Position numbers and translations under genes: made by a program. Positions 12,776 through 25,250 of a DNA stretch of 64,000 bases are shown in pieces (position 1 is the stretch's first letter; each line of letters begins with the position of its first letter). Below the pieces are notes generated by a model. It was given only the letters and a program-made list of their open reading frames with translations, did not search any database and had not been told where the DNA came from. Location: positions 16,864,001 to 16,928,000 of the forward strand of contig OX579637.1 in NCBI GenBank assembly GCA_951230915.1, in the 5' to 3' direction. The stretch comes from Antitrichia curtipendula. Its lineage: Eukaryota; Streptophyta; Bryopsida; Hypnales; Leucodontaceae.

Positions 12776-13603
12776 GGGATCCATAAACTACAGGGCAAAG
12801 CTGGTCCTTTTTACTTTTCATTCACGTGGAGAAATTAGAGTATATCGGCAAGTATGAAATCTCCACATGGATTCTACATGTGGGGATTATTTACAACTTG
12901 AACATTTTTATTGGACCCTCCAAGTGCCGACGAATTCCATGACATTTGGAATTGGGATCCATAAACTACAGGGCAAGGCTGGTCCTTTTTACTTTTCATT
13001 CACGCGGAGAAATTAGAATATAACGGCAAGTATGAAATCTCCACATGGATTCTACATGTGGGGATTATTTACAACTTGTACATTTTTATTCGACCGTCCA
13101 AGTGCCAACGAATTCCATGACATTTGGAATTGGGATCCCTAAACTACAGGGCAAAGCTGGTCCTTTTTACTTTTCATTCACGTGGAGAAATTAGAGTATA
13201 TCGGCAAGTATGAAATCTCCACATGGATTCTACATGTGGGGATTATTTACAACTTGAACATTTTTATTGGACCCTCCAAGTGCCAACGAATTCCATGACA
13301 TTTGGAATTGGAATCCATAAACTACAGGGCAAGGCTGGTCCTTTTTACTTTTCATTCACGCGGAGAAATTAGAGTATAACGGCAAGTATGAAATCTCCAC
13401 ATGGATTCTACATGTGGGGATTATTTACAACTTGTACATTTTTATTGGACCCTCCAAGTGCCAACAAATTCCATGACATTTAGAATTGGAATCCATAAAC
13501 TACAGGCCAAAGCTGGTCCTTTTTACTTTTCATTCGCGTGGAGAAATTAGAGTATATCGGCAAGTATGAAATCTCCACATGGATTCTACATGTGGGGATT
13601 GTT

Positions 13604-15070
13604 TACAACTTGTACATTTTTATTGGACCCTCCAAGTGCCAACAAATTCCATGACATTTAGAATTGGAATCCATAAACTACAGGCCAAAGCTGGTCCTTT
13701 TTACTTTTCATTCGCGTGGAGAAATTAGAGTATATCGGCAAGTATGAAATCTCTTCATGGATTCTACATGTGGGGATTGTTTACAACTTGTACATTTTTA
13801 TTGGACCCTCCAAGTGCCAACGAATTCCATGACATTTGGAATTGGGATCCATAAACTACAGGGCAAAGCTGGTCCTTTTTACTTTTCATTCACGTGGAGA
13901 AATTAGAGTATATCGGCAAGTATGAAATCTCCACATGGATTCTACATGTGGGGATTATTTACAACTTGTACATTTTTATTGGACCCTCCAAGTGCCGACG
14001 AATTCCATGACATTTAGAATTGGGATCCCTAAACTACAGGGCAAAGCTGGTCCTTTTTACTTTTCATTCACGTGGAGAAATTAGAGTATATCGGCAAGTA
14101 TGAAATCTCCACATGGATTCTACATGTGGGGATTATTTACAACTTGTACATTTTTATTGGACCCTCCAAGTGCCAACGAATTCCATGACATTTGGAATTG
14201 GGATCCATAAACTACAGGGCAAAGCTGGTCCTTTTTACTTTTCATTCACGTGGAGAAATTAGAGTATATCGGCAAGTATGAAATCTCCACATGGATTCTA
14301 CATGTGGGGATTATTTACAACTTGAACATTTTTATTGGACCCTCCAAGTGCCGACGAATTCCATGACATTTGGAATTGGGATCCATAAACTACAGGGCAA
14401 GGCTGGTCCTTTTTACTTTTCATTCACGCGGAGAAATTAGAATATAACGGCAAGTATGAAATCTCCACATGGATTCTACATGTGGGGATTATTTACAACT
14501 TGTACATTTTTATTCGACCGTCCAAGTGCCAACGAATTCCATGACATTTGGAATTGGGATCCCTAAACTACAGGGCAAAGCTGGTCCTTTTTACTTTTCA
14601 TTCACGTGGAGAAATTAGAGTATATCGGCAAGTATGAAATCTCCACATGGATTCTACATGTGGGGATTATTTACAACTTGAACATTTTTATTGGACCCTC
14701 CAAGTGCCAACGAATTCCATGACATTTGGAATTGGAATCCATAAACTACAGGGCAAGGCTGGTCCTTTTTACTTTTCATTCACGCGGAGAAATTAGAGTA
14801 TAACGGCAAGTATGAAATCTCCACATGGATTCTACATGTGGGGATTATTTACAACTTGTACATTTTTATTGGACCCTCCAAGTGCCAACAAATTCCATGA
14901 CATTTAGAATTGGAATCCATAAACTACAGGCCAAAGCTGGTCCTTTTTACTTTTCATTCGCATGGAGAAATTAGAGTATATCGGCAAGTATGAAATCTCC
15001 ACATGGATTCTACATGTGGGGATTGTTTACAACTTGTACATTTTTATTGGACCCTCCAAGTGCCAACGAA
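13604..15070. repeat. 8-mer tandem unit, 1,424 bp, copy B
   Basis: This is the direct duplicate of 12180-13603, with CTCTTCATGG at 13751 and AATTAGAATATAAC at 14435. Identity runs on to about 15070, where the first copy's successor has AACAAATTCC with TAGAATTGGAATCC and this one has AACGAATTCC with TGGAATTGGG. A private change near 14960 (CGCATGG for CGCGTGG) post-dates the duplication. Confidence 0.87.
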
Positions 15071-16799
15071 TTCCATGACATTTGGAATTGGGATCCATAA
15101 ACTACAGGGCAAAGCTGGTCCTTTTTACTTTTCATTCACGTGGAGAAATTAGAGTATATCGGCAAGTATGAAATCTCCACATGGATTCTACATGTGGGGA
15201 TTATTTACAACTTGTACATTTTTATTGGACCCTCCAAGTGCCGACGAATTCCATGACATTTAGAATTGGGATCCCTAAACTACAGGGCAAAGCTGGTCCT
15301 TTTTACTTTTCATTCACGTGGAGAAATTAGAGTATATCGGCAAGTATGAAATCTCCACATGGATTCTACATGTGGGGATTATTTACAACTTGTACATTTT
15401 TATTGGACCCTCCAAGTGCCAACGAATTCCATGACATTTGGAATTGGGATCCATAAACTACAGGGCAAAGCTGGTCCTTTTTACTTTTCATTCACGTGGA
15501 GAAATTAGAGTATATCGGCAAGTATGAAATCTCCACATGGATTCTACATGTGGGGATTATTTACAACTTGTACATTTTGATTGGACCCTCCAAGTGCCAA
15601 CGAATTCCATGACATTTGGAATTGGGATCCATAAACTACAGGGCAAAGCTGGTCCTTTTTACTTTTCATTCACGCGGAGAAATTAGAGTATATCGGCAAG
15701 TATGAAATCTCCACATGGATTCTACATGTGGGGATTATTTACAACTTGAACATTTTTATTGGACCCTCCAAGTGCCGACGAATTCCATGACATTTGGAAT
15801 TGGAATCCATAAACTACAGGGCAAGGCTGGTCCTTTTTACTTTTCATTCACGCGGAGAAATTAGAGTATAACGGCAAGTATGAAATCTCCACATGGATTC
15901 TACATGTGGGGATTATTTACAACTTGTACATTTTTATTGGACCCTCCAAGTGCCAACGAATTCCATGACATTTGGAATTGGGATCCATAAACTACAGGGC
16001 AAAGCTGGTCCTTTTTACTTTTCATTCACGTGGAGAAATTAGAGTATATCGGCAAGTATGAAATCTCCACATGGATTCTACATGTGGGGATTATTTACAA
16101 CTTGAACATTTTTATTGGACCCTCCAAGTGCCAACGAATTCCATGACATTTGGAATTGGAATCCATAAACTACAGGGCAAGGCTGGTCCTTTTTACTTTT
16201 CATTCACGCGGAGAAATTAGAGTATAACGGCAAGTATGAAATCTCCACATGGATTCTACATGTGGGGATTATTTACAACTTGTACATTTTTATTGGACCC
16301 TCCAAGTGCCAACAAATTCCATGACATTTAGAATTGGAATCCATAAACTACAGGCCAAAGCTGGTCCTTTTTACTTTTCATTCGCGTGGAGAAATTAGAG
16401 TATATCGGCAAGTATGAAATCTCCACATGGATTCTACATGTGGGGATTGTTTACAACTTGTACATTTTTATTGGACCCTCCAAGTGCCAACGAATTCCAT
16501 GACATTTGGAATTGGGATCCATAAACTACAGGGCAAAGCTGGTCCTTTTTACTTTTCATTCACGTGGAGAAATTAGAGTATATCGGCAAGTATGAAATCT
16601 CCACATGGATTCTACATGTGGGGATTGTTTACAACTTGTACATTTTTATTGGACCCTCCAAGTGCCAACGAATTCCATGACATTTGGAATTGGGATCCAT
16701 AAACTACAGGGCAAAGCTGGTCCTTTTTACTTTTCATTCACGTGGAGAAATTAGAGTATATCGGCAAGTATGAAATCTCCACATGGATTCTACATGTGG

Positions 16800-17500
16800 G
16801 GATTATTTACAACTTGTACATTTTGATTGGACCCTCCAAGTGCCAACGAATTCCATGACATTTGGAATTGGGATCCATAAACTACAGGGCAAAGCTGGTC
16901 CTTTTTACTTTTCATTCACGCGGAGAAATTAGAGTATAACGGCAAGAATGAAATCTCCACATGGATTCTACATGTGGGGATTATTTACAACTTGTACATT
17001 TTTTTAGAACCTCCAATTGCCAACAAATTCCATGACATTTAGAATTGGGATCCATAAACTACAGGGCAAAGCTGGTCCTTTTTACTTTTCATTCACGCGG
17101 AGAAATTAGAGTACAACTGCAAGAATGAAATCTCCACATGGATTCTACATGTGGGGATTATTTACAACTTGTACATTTTTATTGGACCCTCCAATTGCCG
17201 ACGAATTCCATGACATTTAGAATTGGGATCCATAAACTACAGGGCAAAGCTGGTCCTTTTTACTTTTCATTCACGTGGAGAAATTAGAGTATATCGGCAA
17301 GTATGAAATCTCCACATGGATTCTACATGTGGGGATTATTTACAACTTGTACATTTTTATTGGACCCTCCAAGTGCCAACGAATTCCATGACATTTGGAA
17401 TTGGGATCCATAAACTACAGGGCAAAGCTGGTCCTTTTTACTTTTCATTCACGTGGAGAAATTAGAGTATAACGGCAGGAATGAAATCTCCACAGGGATT
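16800..17500. repeat. 21-/20-monomer segmental repeat, left copy
   Basis: The ordered marks TTTTGATTGG (16821), T7-AGAACCTCC (16999, a 177-bp monomer) and GTACAACTGCAAG (17111) are found again at 20558, 20736 and 20848, an offset of 3,737 bp (21 x 178 minus 1). The next mark, CACAGGGATT (17491), recurs at 21050, an offset of 3,559 bp, so one monomer present here is absent from the right copy. Confidence 0.85.
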
Positions 17501-18950
17501 CTACATGTGGGGATTATTTACAACTTGTACATTTTTATTGGACCCTCCAAGTGCCAACGAATTCCATGACATTTGGAATTGGGATCCATAAACTACAGGG
17601 CAAAGCTGGTCCTTTTTACTTTTCATTCACGCGGAGAAATTAGAGTATATCGGCAAGTATGAAATCTCCACATGGATTCTACATGTGGGGATTATTTACA
17701 ACTTGAACATTTTTATTGGACCCTCCAAGTGCCGACGAATTCCATGACATTTGGAATTGGAATCCATAAACTACAGGGCAAGGCTGGTCCTTTTTACTTT
17801 TCATTCACGCGGAGAAATTAGAGTATAACGGCAAGTATGAAATCTCCACATGGATTCTACATGTGGGGATTATTTACAACTTGTACATTTTTATTGGACC
17901 CTCCAAGTGCCAACGAATTCCATGACATTTGGAATTGGGATCCATAAACTACAGGGCAAAGCTGGTCCTTTTTACTTTTCATTCACGTGGAGAAATTAGA
18001 GTATATCGGCAAGTATGAAATCTCCACATGGATTCTACATGTGGGGATTATTTACAACTTGAACATTTTTATTGGACCCTCCAAGTGCCAACGAATTCCA
18101 TGACATTTGGAATTGGAATCCATAAACTACAGGGCAAGGCTGGTCCTTTTTACTTTTCATTCACGCGGAGAAATTAGAGTATAACGGCAAGTATGAAATC
18201 TCCACATGGATTCTACATGTGGGGATTATTTACAACTTGTACATTTTTATTGGACCCTCCAAGTGCCAACAAATTCCATGACATTTGGAATTGGAATCCA
18301 TAAACTACAGGCCAAAGCTGGTCCTTTTTACTTTTCATTCGCGTGGAGAAATTAGAGTATATCGGCAAGTATGAAATCTCCACATGGATTCTACATGTGG
18401 GGATTGTTTACAACTTGTACATTTTTATTGGACCCTCCAAGTGCCAACGAATTCCATGACATTTGGAATTGGGATCCATAAACTACAGGGCAAAGCTGGT
18501 CCTTTTTACTTTTCATTCACGTGGAGAAATTAGAGTATATCGGCAAGTATGAAATCTCCACATGGATTCTACATGTGGGGATTATTTACAACTTGTACAT
18601 TTTTATTGGACCCTCCAAGTGCCGACGAATTCCATGACATTTAGAATTGGGATCCCTAAACTACAGGGCAAAGCTGGTCCTTTTTACTTTTCATTCACGT
18701 GGAGAAATTAGAGTATATCGGCAAGTATGAAATCTCCACATGGATTCTACATGTGGGGATTATTTACAACTTGTACATTTTTATTGGACCCTCCAAGTGC
18801 CAACGAATTCCATGACATTTGGAATTGGGATCCATAAACTACAGGGCAAAGCTGGTCCTTTTTACTTTTCATTCACGTGGAGAAATTAGAGTATATCGGC
18901 AAGTATGAAATCTCCACATGGATTCTACATGTGGGGATTATTTACAACTT
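17450..18950. repeat. 9-monomer higher-order unit, 1,602 bp, copy 1
   Basis: The marks CACAGGGATT (17491), TTGAAC (17703, 18059), ACAGGCCAAAG with CATTCGCGTGG (18338) and GCCGACG plus TAGAATTGGGATCCC (about 18625) all repeat 1,602 bp (9 x 178) downstream. The internal TTGAAC pair, 356 bp apart, is inherited from the 8-mer block to the left, so this 9-mer looks like an 8-mer derivative with an added monomer. Confidence 0.86.
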
Positions 18951-19059
18951 GTACATTTTTATTGGACCCTCCAAGTGCCAACGAATTCCATGACATTTGG
19001 AATTGGGATCCATAAACTACAGGGCAAAGCTGGTCCTTTTTACTTTTCATTCACGTGGA

Positions 19060-20540
19060 GAAATTAGAGTATAACGGCAGGAATGAAATCTTCACAGGGA
19101 TTCTACATGTGGGGATTATTTACAACTTGTACATTTTTATTGGACCCTCCAAGTGCCAACGAATTCCATGACATTTGGAATTGGGATCCATAAACTACAG
19201 GGCAAAGCTGGTCCTTTTTACTTTTCATTCACGTGGAGAAATTAGAGTATATCGGCAAGTATGAAATTTCCACATGGATTCTACATGTGGGGATTATTTA
19301 CAACTTGAACATTTTTATTGGACCCTCCAAGTGCCGACGAATTCCATGACATTTGGAATTGGAATCCATAAACTACAGGGCAAGGCTGGTCCTTTTTACT
19401 TTTCATTCACGCGGAGAAATTAGAGTATAACGGCAAGTATGAAATCTCCACATGGATTCTACATGTGGGGATTATTTACAACTTGTACATTTTTATTCGA
19501 CCGTCCAAGTGCCAACGAATTCCATGACATTTGGAATTGGGATCCCTAAACTACAGGGCAAAGCTGGTCCTTTTTACTTTTCATTCACGTGGAGAAATTA
19601 GAGTATATCGGCAAGTATGAAATCTCCACATGGATTCTACATGTGGGGATTATTTACAACTTGAACATTTTTATTGGACCCTCCAAGTGCCAACGAATTC
19701 CATGACATTTGGAATTGGAATCCATAAACTACAGGGCAAGGCTGGTCCTTTTTACTTTTCATTCACGCGGAGAAATTAGAGTATAACGGCAAGTATGAAA
19801 TCTCCACATGGATTCTACATGTGGGGATTATTTACAACTTGTACATTTTTATTGGACCCTCCAAGTGCCAACAAATTCCATGACATTTGGAATTGGAATC
19901 CATAAACTACAGGCCAAAGCTGGTCCTTTTTACTTTTCATTCGCGTGGAGAAATTAGAGTATATCGGCAAGTATGAAATCTCCACATGGATTCTACATGT
20001 GGGGATTGTTTACAACTTGTACATTTTTATTGGACCCTCCAAGTGCCAACGAATTCCATTACATTTGGAATTGGGATCCATAAACTACAGGGCAAAGCTG
20101 GTCCTTTTTACTTTTCATTCACGTGGAGAAATTAGAGTATATCGGCAAGTATGAAATCTCCACATGGATTCTACATGTGGGGATTATTTACAACTTGTAC
20201 ATTTTTATTGGACCCTCCAAGTGCCGACGAATTCCATGACATTTAGAATTGGGATCCCTAAACTACAGGGCAAAGCTGGTCCTTTTTACTTTTCATTCAC
20301 GTGGAGAAATTAGAGTATATCGGCAAGTATGAAATCTCCACATGGATTCTACATGTGGGGATTATTTACAACTTGTACATTTTTATTGGACCCTCCAAGT
20401 GCCAACGAATTCCATGACATTTGGAATTGGGATCCATAAACTACAGGGCAAAGCTGGTCCTTTTTACTTTTCATTCACGTGGAGAAATTAGAGTATATCG
20501 GCAAGTATGAAATCTCCACATGGATTCTACATGTGGGGAT
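19060..20540. repeat. 9-monomer higher-order unit, 1,602 bp, copy 2
   Basis: Counterpart marks are CACAGGGA (19093), TTGAAC (19305, 19661), CATTCGCGTGG (19940) and GCCGACG (about 20227). It differs from copy 1 by TTCGACCGTCC for TTGGACCCTCC at about 19497 and a private CCATTACATTT at about 20056. The latter removes a TGA and creates a 69-codon open frame at 19945-20154 that I do not regard as a gene. Confidence 0.85.
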
Positions 20541-21060
20541 TATTTACAACTTGTACATTTTGATTGGACCCTCCAAGTGCCAACGAATTCCATGACATTT
20601 GGAATTGGGATCCATAAACTACAGGGCAAAGCTGGTCCTTTTTACTTTTCATTCACGCGGAGAAATTAGAGTATAACGGCAAGAATGAAATCTCCACATG
20701 GATTCTACATGTGGGGATTATTTACAACTTGTACATTTTTTTAGAACCTCCAATTGCCAACAAATTCCATGACATTTAGAATTGGGATCCATAAACTACA
20801 GGGCAAAGCTGGTCCTTTTTACTTTTCATTCACGCGGAGAAATTAGAGTACAACTGCAAGAATGAAATCTCCACATGGATTCTACATGTGGGGATTATTT
20901 ACAACTTGTACATTTTTATTGGACCCTCCAATTGCCGACGAATTCCATGACATTTAGAATTGGGATCCATAAACTACAGGGCAAAGCTGGTCCTTTTTAC
21001 TTTTCATTCACGTGGAGAAATTAGAGTATAACGGCAGGAATGAAATCTCCACAGGGATTC
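20540..21060. repeat. 21-/20-monomer segmental repeat, right copy
   Basis: This matches 16800-17500 in the same order of private marks. The change of offset from 3,737 to 3,559 bp between GTACAACTGC and CACAGGGATT means the monomer at about 17250-17427 (CGTGG with ATCGGCAAGTATG) has no counterpart here. A second T7-AGAACC monomer follows at 21269. Confidence 0.84.
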
Positions 21061-23830
21061 TACATGTGGGGATTATTTACAACTTGTACATTTTTATTGG
21101 ACCCTCCAAGTGCCAACGAATTCCATGACATTTGGAATTGGGATCCATAAACTACAGGGCAAAGCTGGTCCTTTTTACTTTTCATTCACGCGGAGAAATT
21201 AGAGTATAACGGCAAGAATGAAATCTCCACATGGATTCTACATGTGGGGATTATTTACAACTTGTACATTTTTTTAGAACCTCCAATTGCCAACAAATTC
21301 CATGACATTTAGAATTGGAGTCCATAAACTACAGGGCAAAGTTGGTCCTTTTTACTTTTCATTCACGTGGAGAAATTAGAGTATATCGGCAAGTATGAAA
21401 TCTCCACATGGATTCTACATGTGGGGATTATTTACAACTTGTACATTTTTATTGGACCCTCCAAGTGCCGACGAATTCCATGACATTTAGAATTGGGATC
21501 CCTAAACTACAGGGCAAAGCTGGTCCTTTTTACTTTTCATTCACGTGGAGAAATTAGAGTATAAAGGCAAGTATGAAATTTCCACATGGATTCTACATGT
21601 GGGGATTATTTACAACTTGTACATTTTTATTGGACCCTCCAAGTGCCAACGAATTCCATGACATTTGGAATTGGGATCTATAAACTACAGGGCAAAGCTG
21701 GTCCTTTTTACTTTTCATTCACGTGGAGAAATTAGAGTATATCGGCAAGTATGAAATCTCCACATGGATTCTACATGTGGGGATTATTTACAACTTGTAC
21801 ATTTTTATTGGACCCTCCAAGTGCCGATGAATTCCATGACATTTGGAATTGGGATCCATAAACTACAGGGCAAAGCTGGTCCTTTTTACTTTTCATTCAC
21901 GTGGAGAAATTAGAGTATATCGGCAAGTATGAAATCTCCACATGGATTCTACATGTGGGGATTATTTACAACTTGTACATTTTTATTGGACCCTCCAAGG
22001 GCCAACGAATTCCATGACATTTGGAATTGGGATCCCTAAACTACAGGGCAAAGCTGGTCCTTTTTACTTTTCATTCACGCGGAGAAATTAGAGTATAACG
22101 GCAAGTATGAAATCTCCACATGGATTCTACCTGTGGGGATTATTTACAACTTGTACATTTTTATTGGACCCTCCAAGTGCGAACGAATTCCATGACATTT
22201 GGAATTGGGATCCATAAACTACAGGGCAAAGCTGGTCCTTTTTACTTTTCATTCACGCGGAGAAATTAGAGTATAACGGCAAGTATGAAATCTCCACATG
22301 GATTCTACCTGTAGGGATTATTTACAACTTGTACATTTTGATTGGACCCTCCAAGTGCCAACGAATTCCATGACATTTAGAATTGGGATCCATAAACTAC
22401 AGGGCAAAGCTGGTCCTTTTTACTTCTCATTCACGTGGAGAAATTAGAGTATATCGGCAAGTATGAAATCTCCACATGGATTCTACATGTGGGGATTATT
22501 TACAACTTGTACATTTTTATTGGACCCTCCAAGTGCGAACGAATTCCATGACATTTGGAATTGGGATCCATAAACAACAGGGCAAAGCTGGTCCTTTTTA
22601 CTTTTCATTCACGCGGAGAAATTAGAGTATATCGGCAAGTATGAAATCTCCACATGGATTCTACATGTGGGGATTATTTACAACTTGAACATTTTTATTG
22701 GACCCTCCAAGTGCCAACGAATTCCATGACATTTGGAATTGGGATCCATAAACTACAGGGCAAAGCTGGTCCTTTTTACTTTTCATTCACGTGGAGAAAT
22801 TAGAGTATATCGGCAAGTATGAAATTTCCACATGGATTCTACATGTGGGGATTATTTACAACTTGTACATTTTTATTGGACCCTCCAAGTGCCAACGAAT
22901 TCCATGACATTTGGAGTTGGGATCCATAAACTACAGGGCAAAGCTGGTCCTTTTTACTTTTCATTCACGCGGAGAAATTAGAGTATAACGGCAAGAATGA
23001 AATCTCCACATGGATTCTACATGTGGGGATTATTTACAACTTGTACATTTTTTTAAAACCTCCAATTGCCAACAAATTCCATGACATTTAGAATTGGAGT
23101 CCATAAACTACAGGGCAAAGTTGGTCCTTTTTACTTTTCATTCACGTGGAGAAATTAGAGTATATCGGCAAGTATGAAATCTCCACATGGACTCTACATG
23201 TGGGGATTATTTACAACTTGTACATTTTTATTGGACCCTCCAAGTGCCAACGAATTCCATGACATTTGGAATTGGGATCCCTAAACTACAGGGCAAAGCT
23301 GGTCCTTTTTACTTTTCATTCACGCGGAGAAATTAGAGTATATCGGCAAGTATGAAATCTCCACATGGATTCTACATGTGGGGATTATTTACAACTTGTA
23401 CATTTTTATTGGACCCTCCAAGGGCCAACGAATTCCATGACATTTGGAATTGGGATCCATAAACTACAGGGCAAAGCTGGTCCTTTTTACTTTTCATTCA
23501 CGCGGAGAAATTAGAGTATAACGGCAAGAATGAAATCTCCACGTAGATTCTACATGTGGGGATTATTTACAACTTGTACATTTTTTTGAAACCTCCAATT
23601 GCCAACAAATTCCATGACATCTAGAATTGGAATCCATAAACTACAGGGCAAAGCTGGTCCTTTTTACTTTTCATTCACGTGGAGAAATTAGAGTATATCG
23701 GCAAGTATGAAATCTCCACATGAATTCTACATGTGGGGATTATTTACAACTTGTACATTTTTATTGGACCCTCCAAGGGCCAACGAATTCCATGACATTT
23801 GGAATTGGGATCCATAAACTACAGGGCAAA
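21060..23830. repeat. satellite, low-order stretch
   Basis: About 15.6 monomers with no clear higher-order period by eye. It contains three 177-bp monomers with T7 tracts (21269, 23048, 23581; the last reads T7-GAAACC), scattered GCCGACG and GCCGATG variants, CTACCTGTGG (about 22128 and 22306) and CCAAGGGCC variants. It is satellite throughout. Confidence 0.85.
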
Positions 23831-23831
23831 G

Positions 23832-25250
23832 CTGGTCTTTTTTACTTTTCATTCACGCGGAGAAATTAGAGTATAACGGCAAGAATGAAATCTCTACATG
23901 GATTCTACATGTGGGGATTATTTACAACTTGTACATTTTTATTGGACCCTCCAAGTGCCAACGAATTCCATGACATTTGGAATTGGGATCCATAAACTAC
24001 AGGGCAAAGCTGGTCCTTTTTACTTTTCATTCACGCGGAGAAATTAGAGTATATCGGCAAGTATGAAATCTCCACATGGATTCTACATGTTGGGATTATT
24101 TACAACTTGTACATTTTTATTGGACCCTCCAAGTGCCAACGAATTCCATGACATTTGGAATTGGGATCCATAAACTACAGGGCAAAGCTGGTCCTTTTTA
24201 CTTTTCATTCACGCGGAGAAATTAGAGTATATCGGCAAGTATGAAATCTCCACATGGATTCTACATGTTGGGATTATTTACAACTTGTACATTTTTATTG
24301 GACCCTCCAAGTGCCGACGAATTCCATGACATTTGGAATTGGGATCCATAAACTACAGGGCAAAGCTGGTCCTTTTTACTTTTCATTCACGCGGAGAAAT
24401 TAGAGTATAACGGCAAGAATGAAATCTCTACATGGATTCTACATGTGGGGATTATTTACAACTTGTACATTTTTATTGGACCCTCCAAGTGCCAACGAAT
24501 TCCATGACATTTGGAATTGGGATCCATAAACTACAGGGCAAAGCTGGTCCTTTTTACTTTTCATTCACGCGGAGAAATTAGAGTATATCGGCAAGTATGA
24601 AATCTCCACATGGATTCTACATGTTGGGATTATTTACAACTTGTACATTTTGATTGGACCCTCCAAGTGCCAACGAATTCCATGACATTTGGAATTGGGA
24701 TCCATAAACTACAGGGCAAAGCTGGTCCTTTTTACTTTTCATTCACGCGGAGAAATTAGAGTATATCGGCAAGTATGAAATCTCCACATGGATTCTACAT
24801 GTGGGGATTATTTACAACTTGTACATTTTTATTGGACCCTCCAAGTGCCGACGAATTCCATGACATTTGGAATTGGGATCCATAAACTACAGGGCAAAGC
24901 TGGTCCTTTTTACTTTTCATTCACGCGGAGAAATTAGAGTATAACGGCAAGAATGAAATCTCTACATGGATTCTACATGTGGGGATTATTTACAACTTGT
25001 ACATTTTTATTGGACCCTCCAAGTGCCAACGAATTCCATGACATTTGGAATTGGGATCCATAAACTACAGGGCAAAGCTGGTCCTTTTTACTTTTCATTC
25101 ACGCGGAGAAATTAGAGTATATCGGCAAGTATGAAATCTCCACATGGATTCTACATGTGGGGATTATTTACAACTTGTACATTTTTATTGGACCCTCCAA
25201 GTGCCAACGATTTCCATGACATTTGGAATTGGGATCCATAAACTACAGGG
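23832..25250. repeat. trimer amplification, 534-bp period
   Basis: GAAATCTCTACATGG occurs at 23887, 24421 and 24955, each 534 bp (3 x 178) apart, with monomer phase at 23832, 24366 and 24900. CATGTTGGG at 24086 and 24620 has the same spacing, with an extra copy at 24264. Units 1 and 2 are complete. Unit 3 keeps the first monomer but has CATGTGGGG and CGATTTCC later, so it is degraded or only partly copied. Confidence 0.87.

Larger units (their letters stand above)
12623..12800 (+). repeat. representative consensus-like 178-bp monomer
   Basis: This copy is close to the majority sequence and serves as a map for the others. In order it holds a T-rich segment (12629-12642), the hexamer CACGTG (12645-12650), a 31-bp inverted repeat (12680-12710), an ACATGT site inside it (12698-12703), TGTACA (12721-12726), a T5 tract followed by TTGGACCCTCC, GAATTC (12754-12759) inside a second inverted repeat (12755-12775), and GGATCC (12777-12782). 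GC is 69 of 178 by hand count of the consensus. The consensus has three CpG sites, in CACGTG, ATCGGC and AACGAATT. Because GAATTC and GGATCC are in most copies, EcoRI or BamHI should give a ladder of about 178 bp. Strand is arbitrary: it is the strand shown. Confidence 0.95.
12180..13603. repeat. 8-mer tandem unit, 1,424 bp, copy A
   Basis: This is the clearest copy of the 8-mer. Private marks are ATCTCTTCATGG (12327 in the CTCTTCATGG frame) and AATTAGAATATAAC (13011), both found again 1,424 bp later. The left limit is set by 12163-12180, where copy A has GGGATTATTT and the matching part before copy B has GGGATTGTTT. Confidence 0.88.
9900..16450. repeat. 8-monomer higher-order block, 1,424-bp period
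   Basis: Several independent marks repeat at exactly 1,424 bp (8 x 178): GTGGGAATT at 10032 and 11456; CATTTTGATT at 10411 and 11835; TTGAAC at 10584 and 12008; paired TTGAAC at 12898/13254, 14322/14678 and 15746/16102. The block also introduces GGCAAGGCTGG, TTGGAATCCATAAAC, ACAGGCCAAAG and CATTCGCGTGG. The last unit is rearranged: GCCGACG with TAGAATTGGGATCCCTAAAC recurs after only 7 monomers (13995 to 15241), and a CATTTTGATT monomer near 15574 restores the 8-mer spacing. Confidence 0.88.

Noticed and set aside
12623..12800. tRNA, 5S rRNA or other small RNA origin of the monomer
   Set aside because: No pol III A/B box pair, no cloverleaf arms and no 5S internal control region could be recognised in the consensus on either strand.
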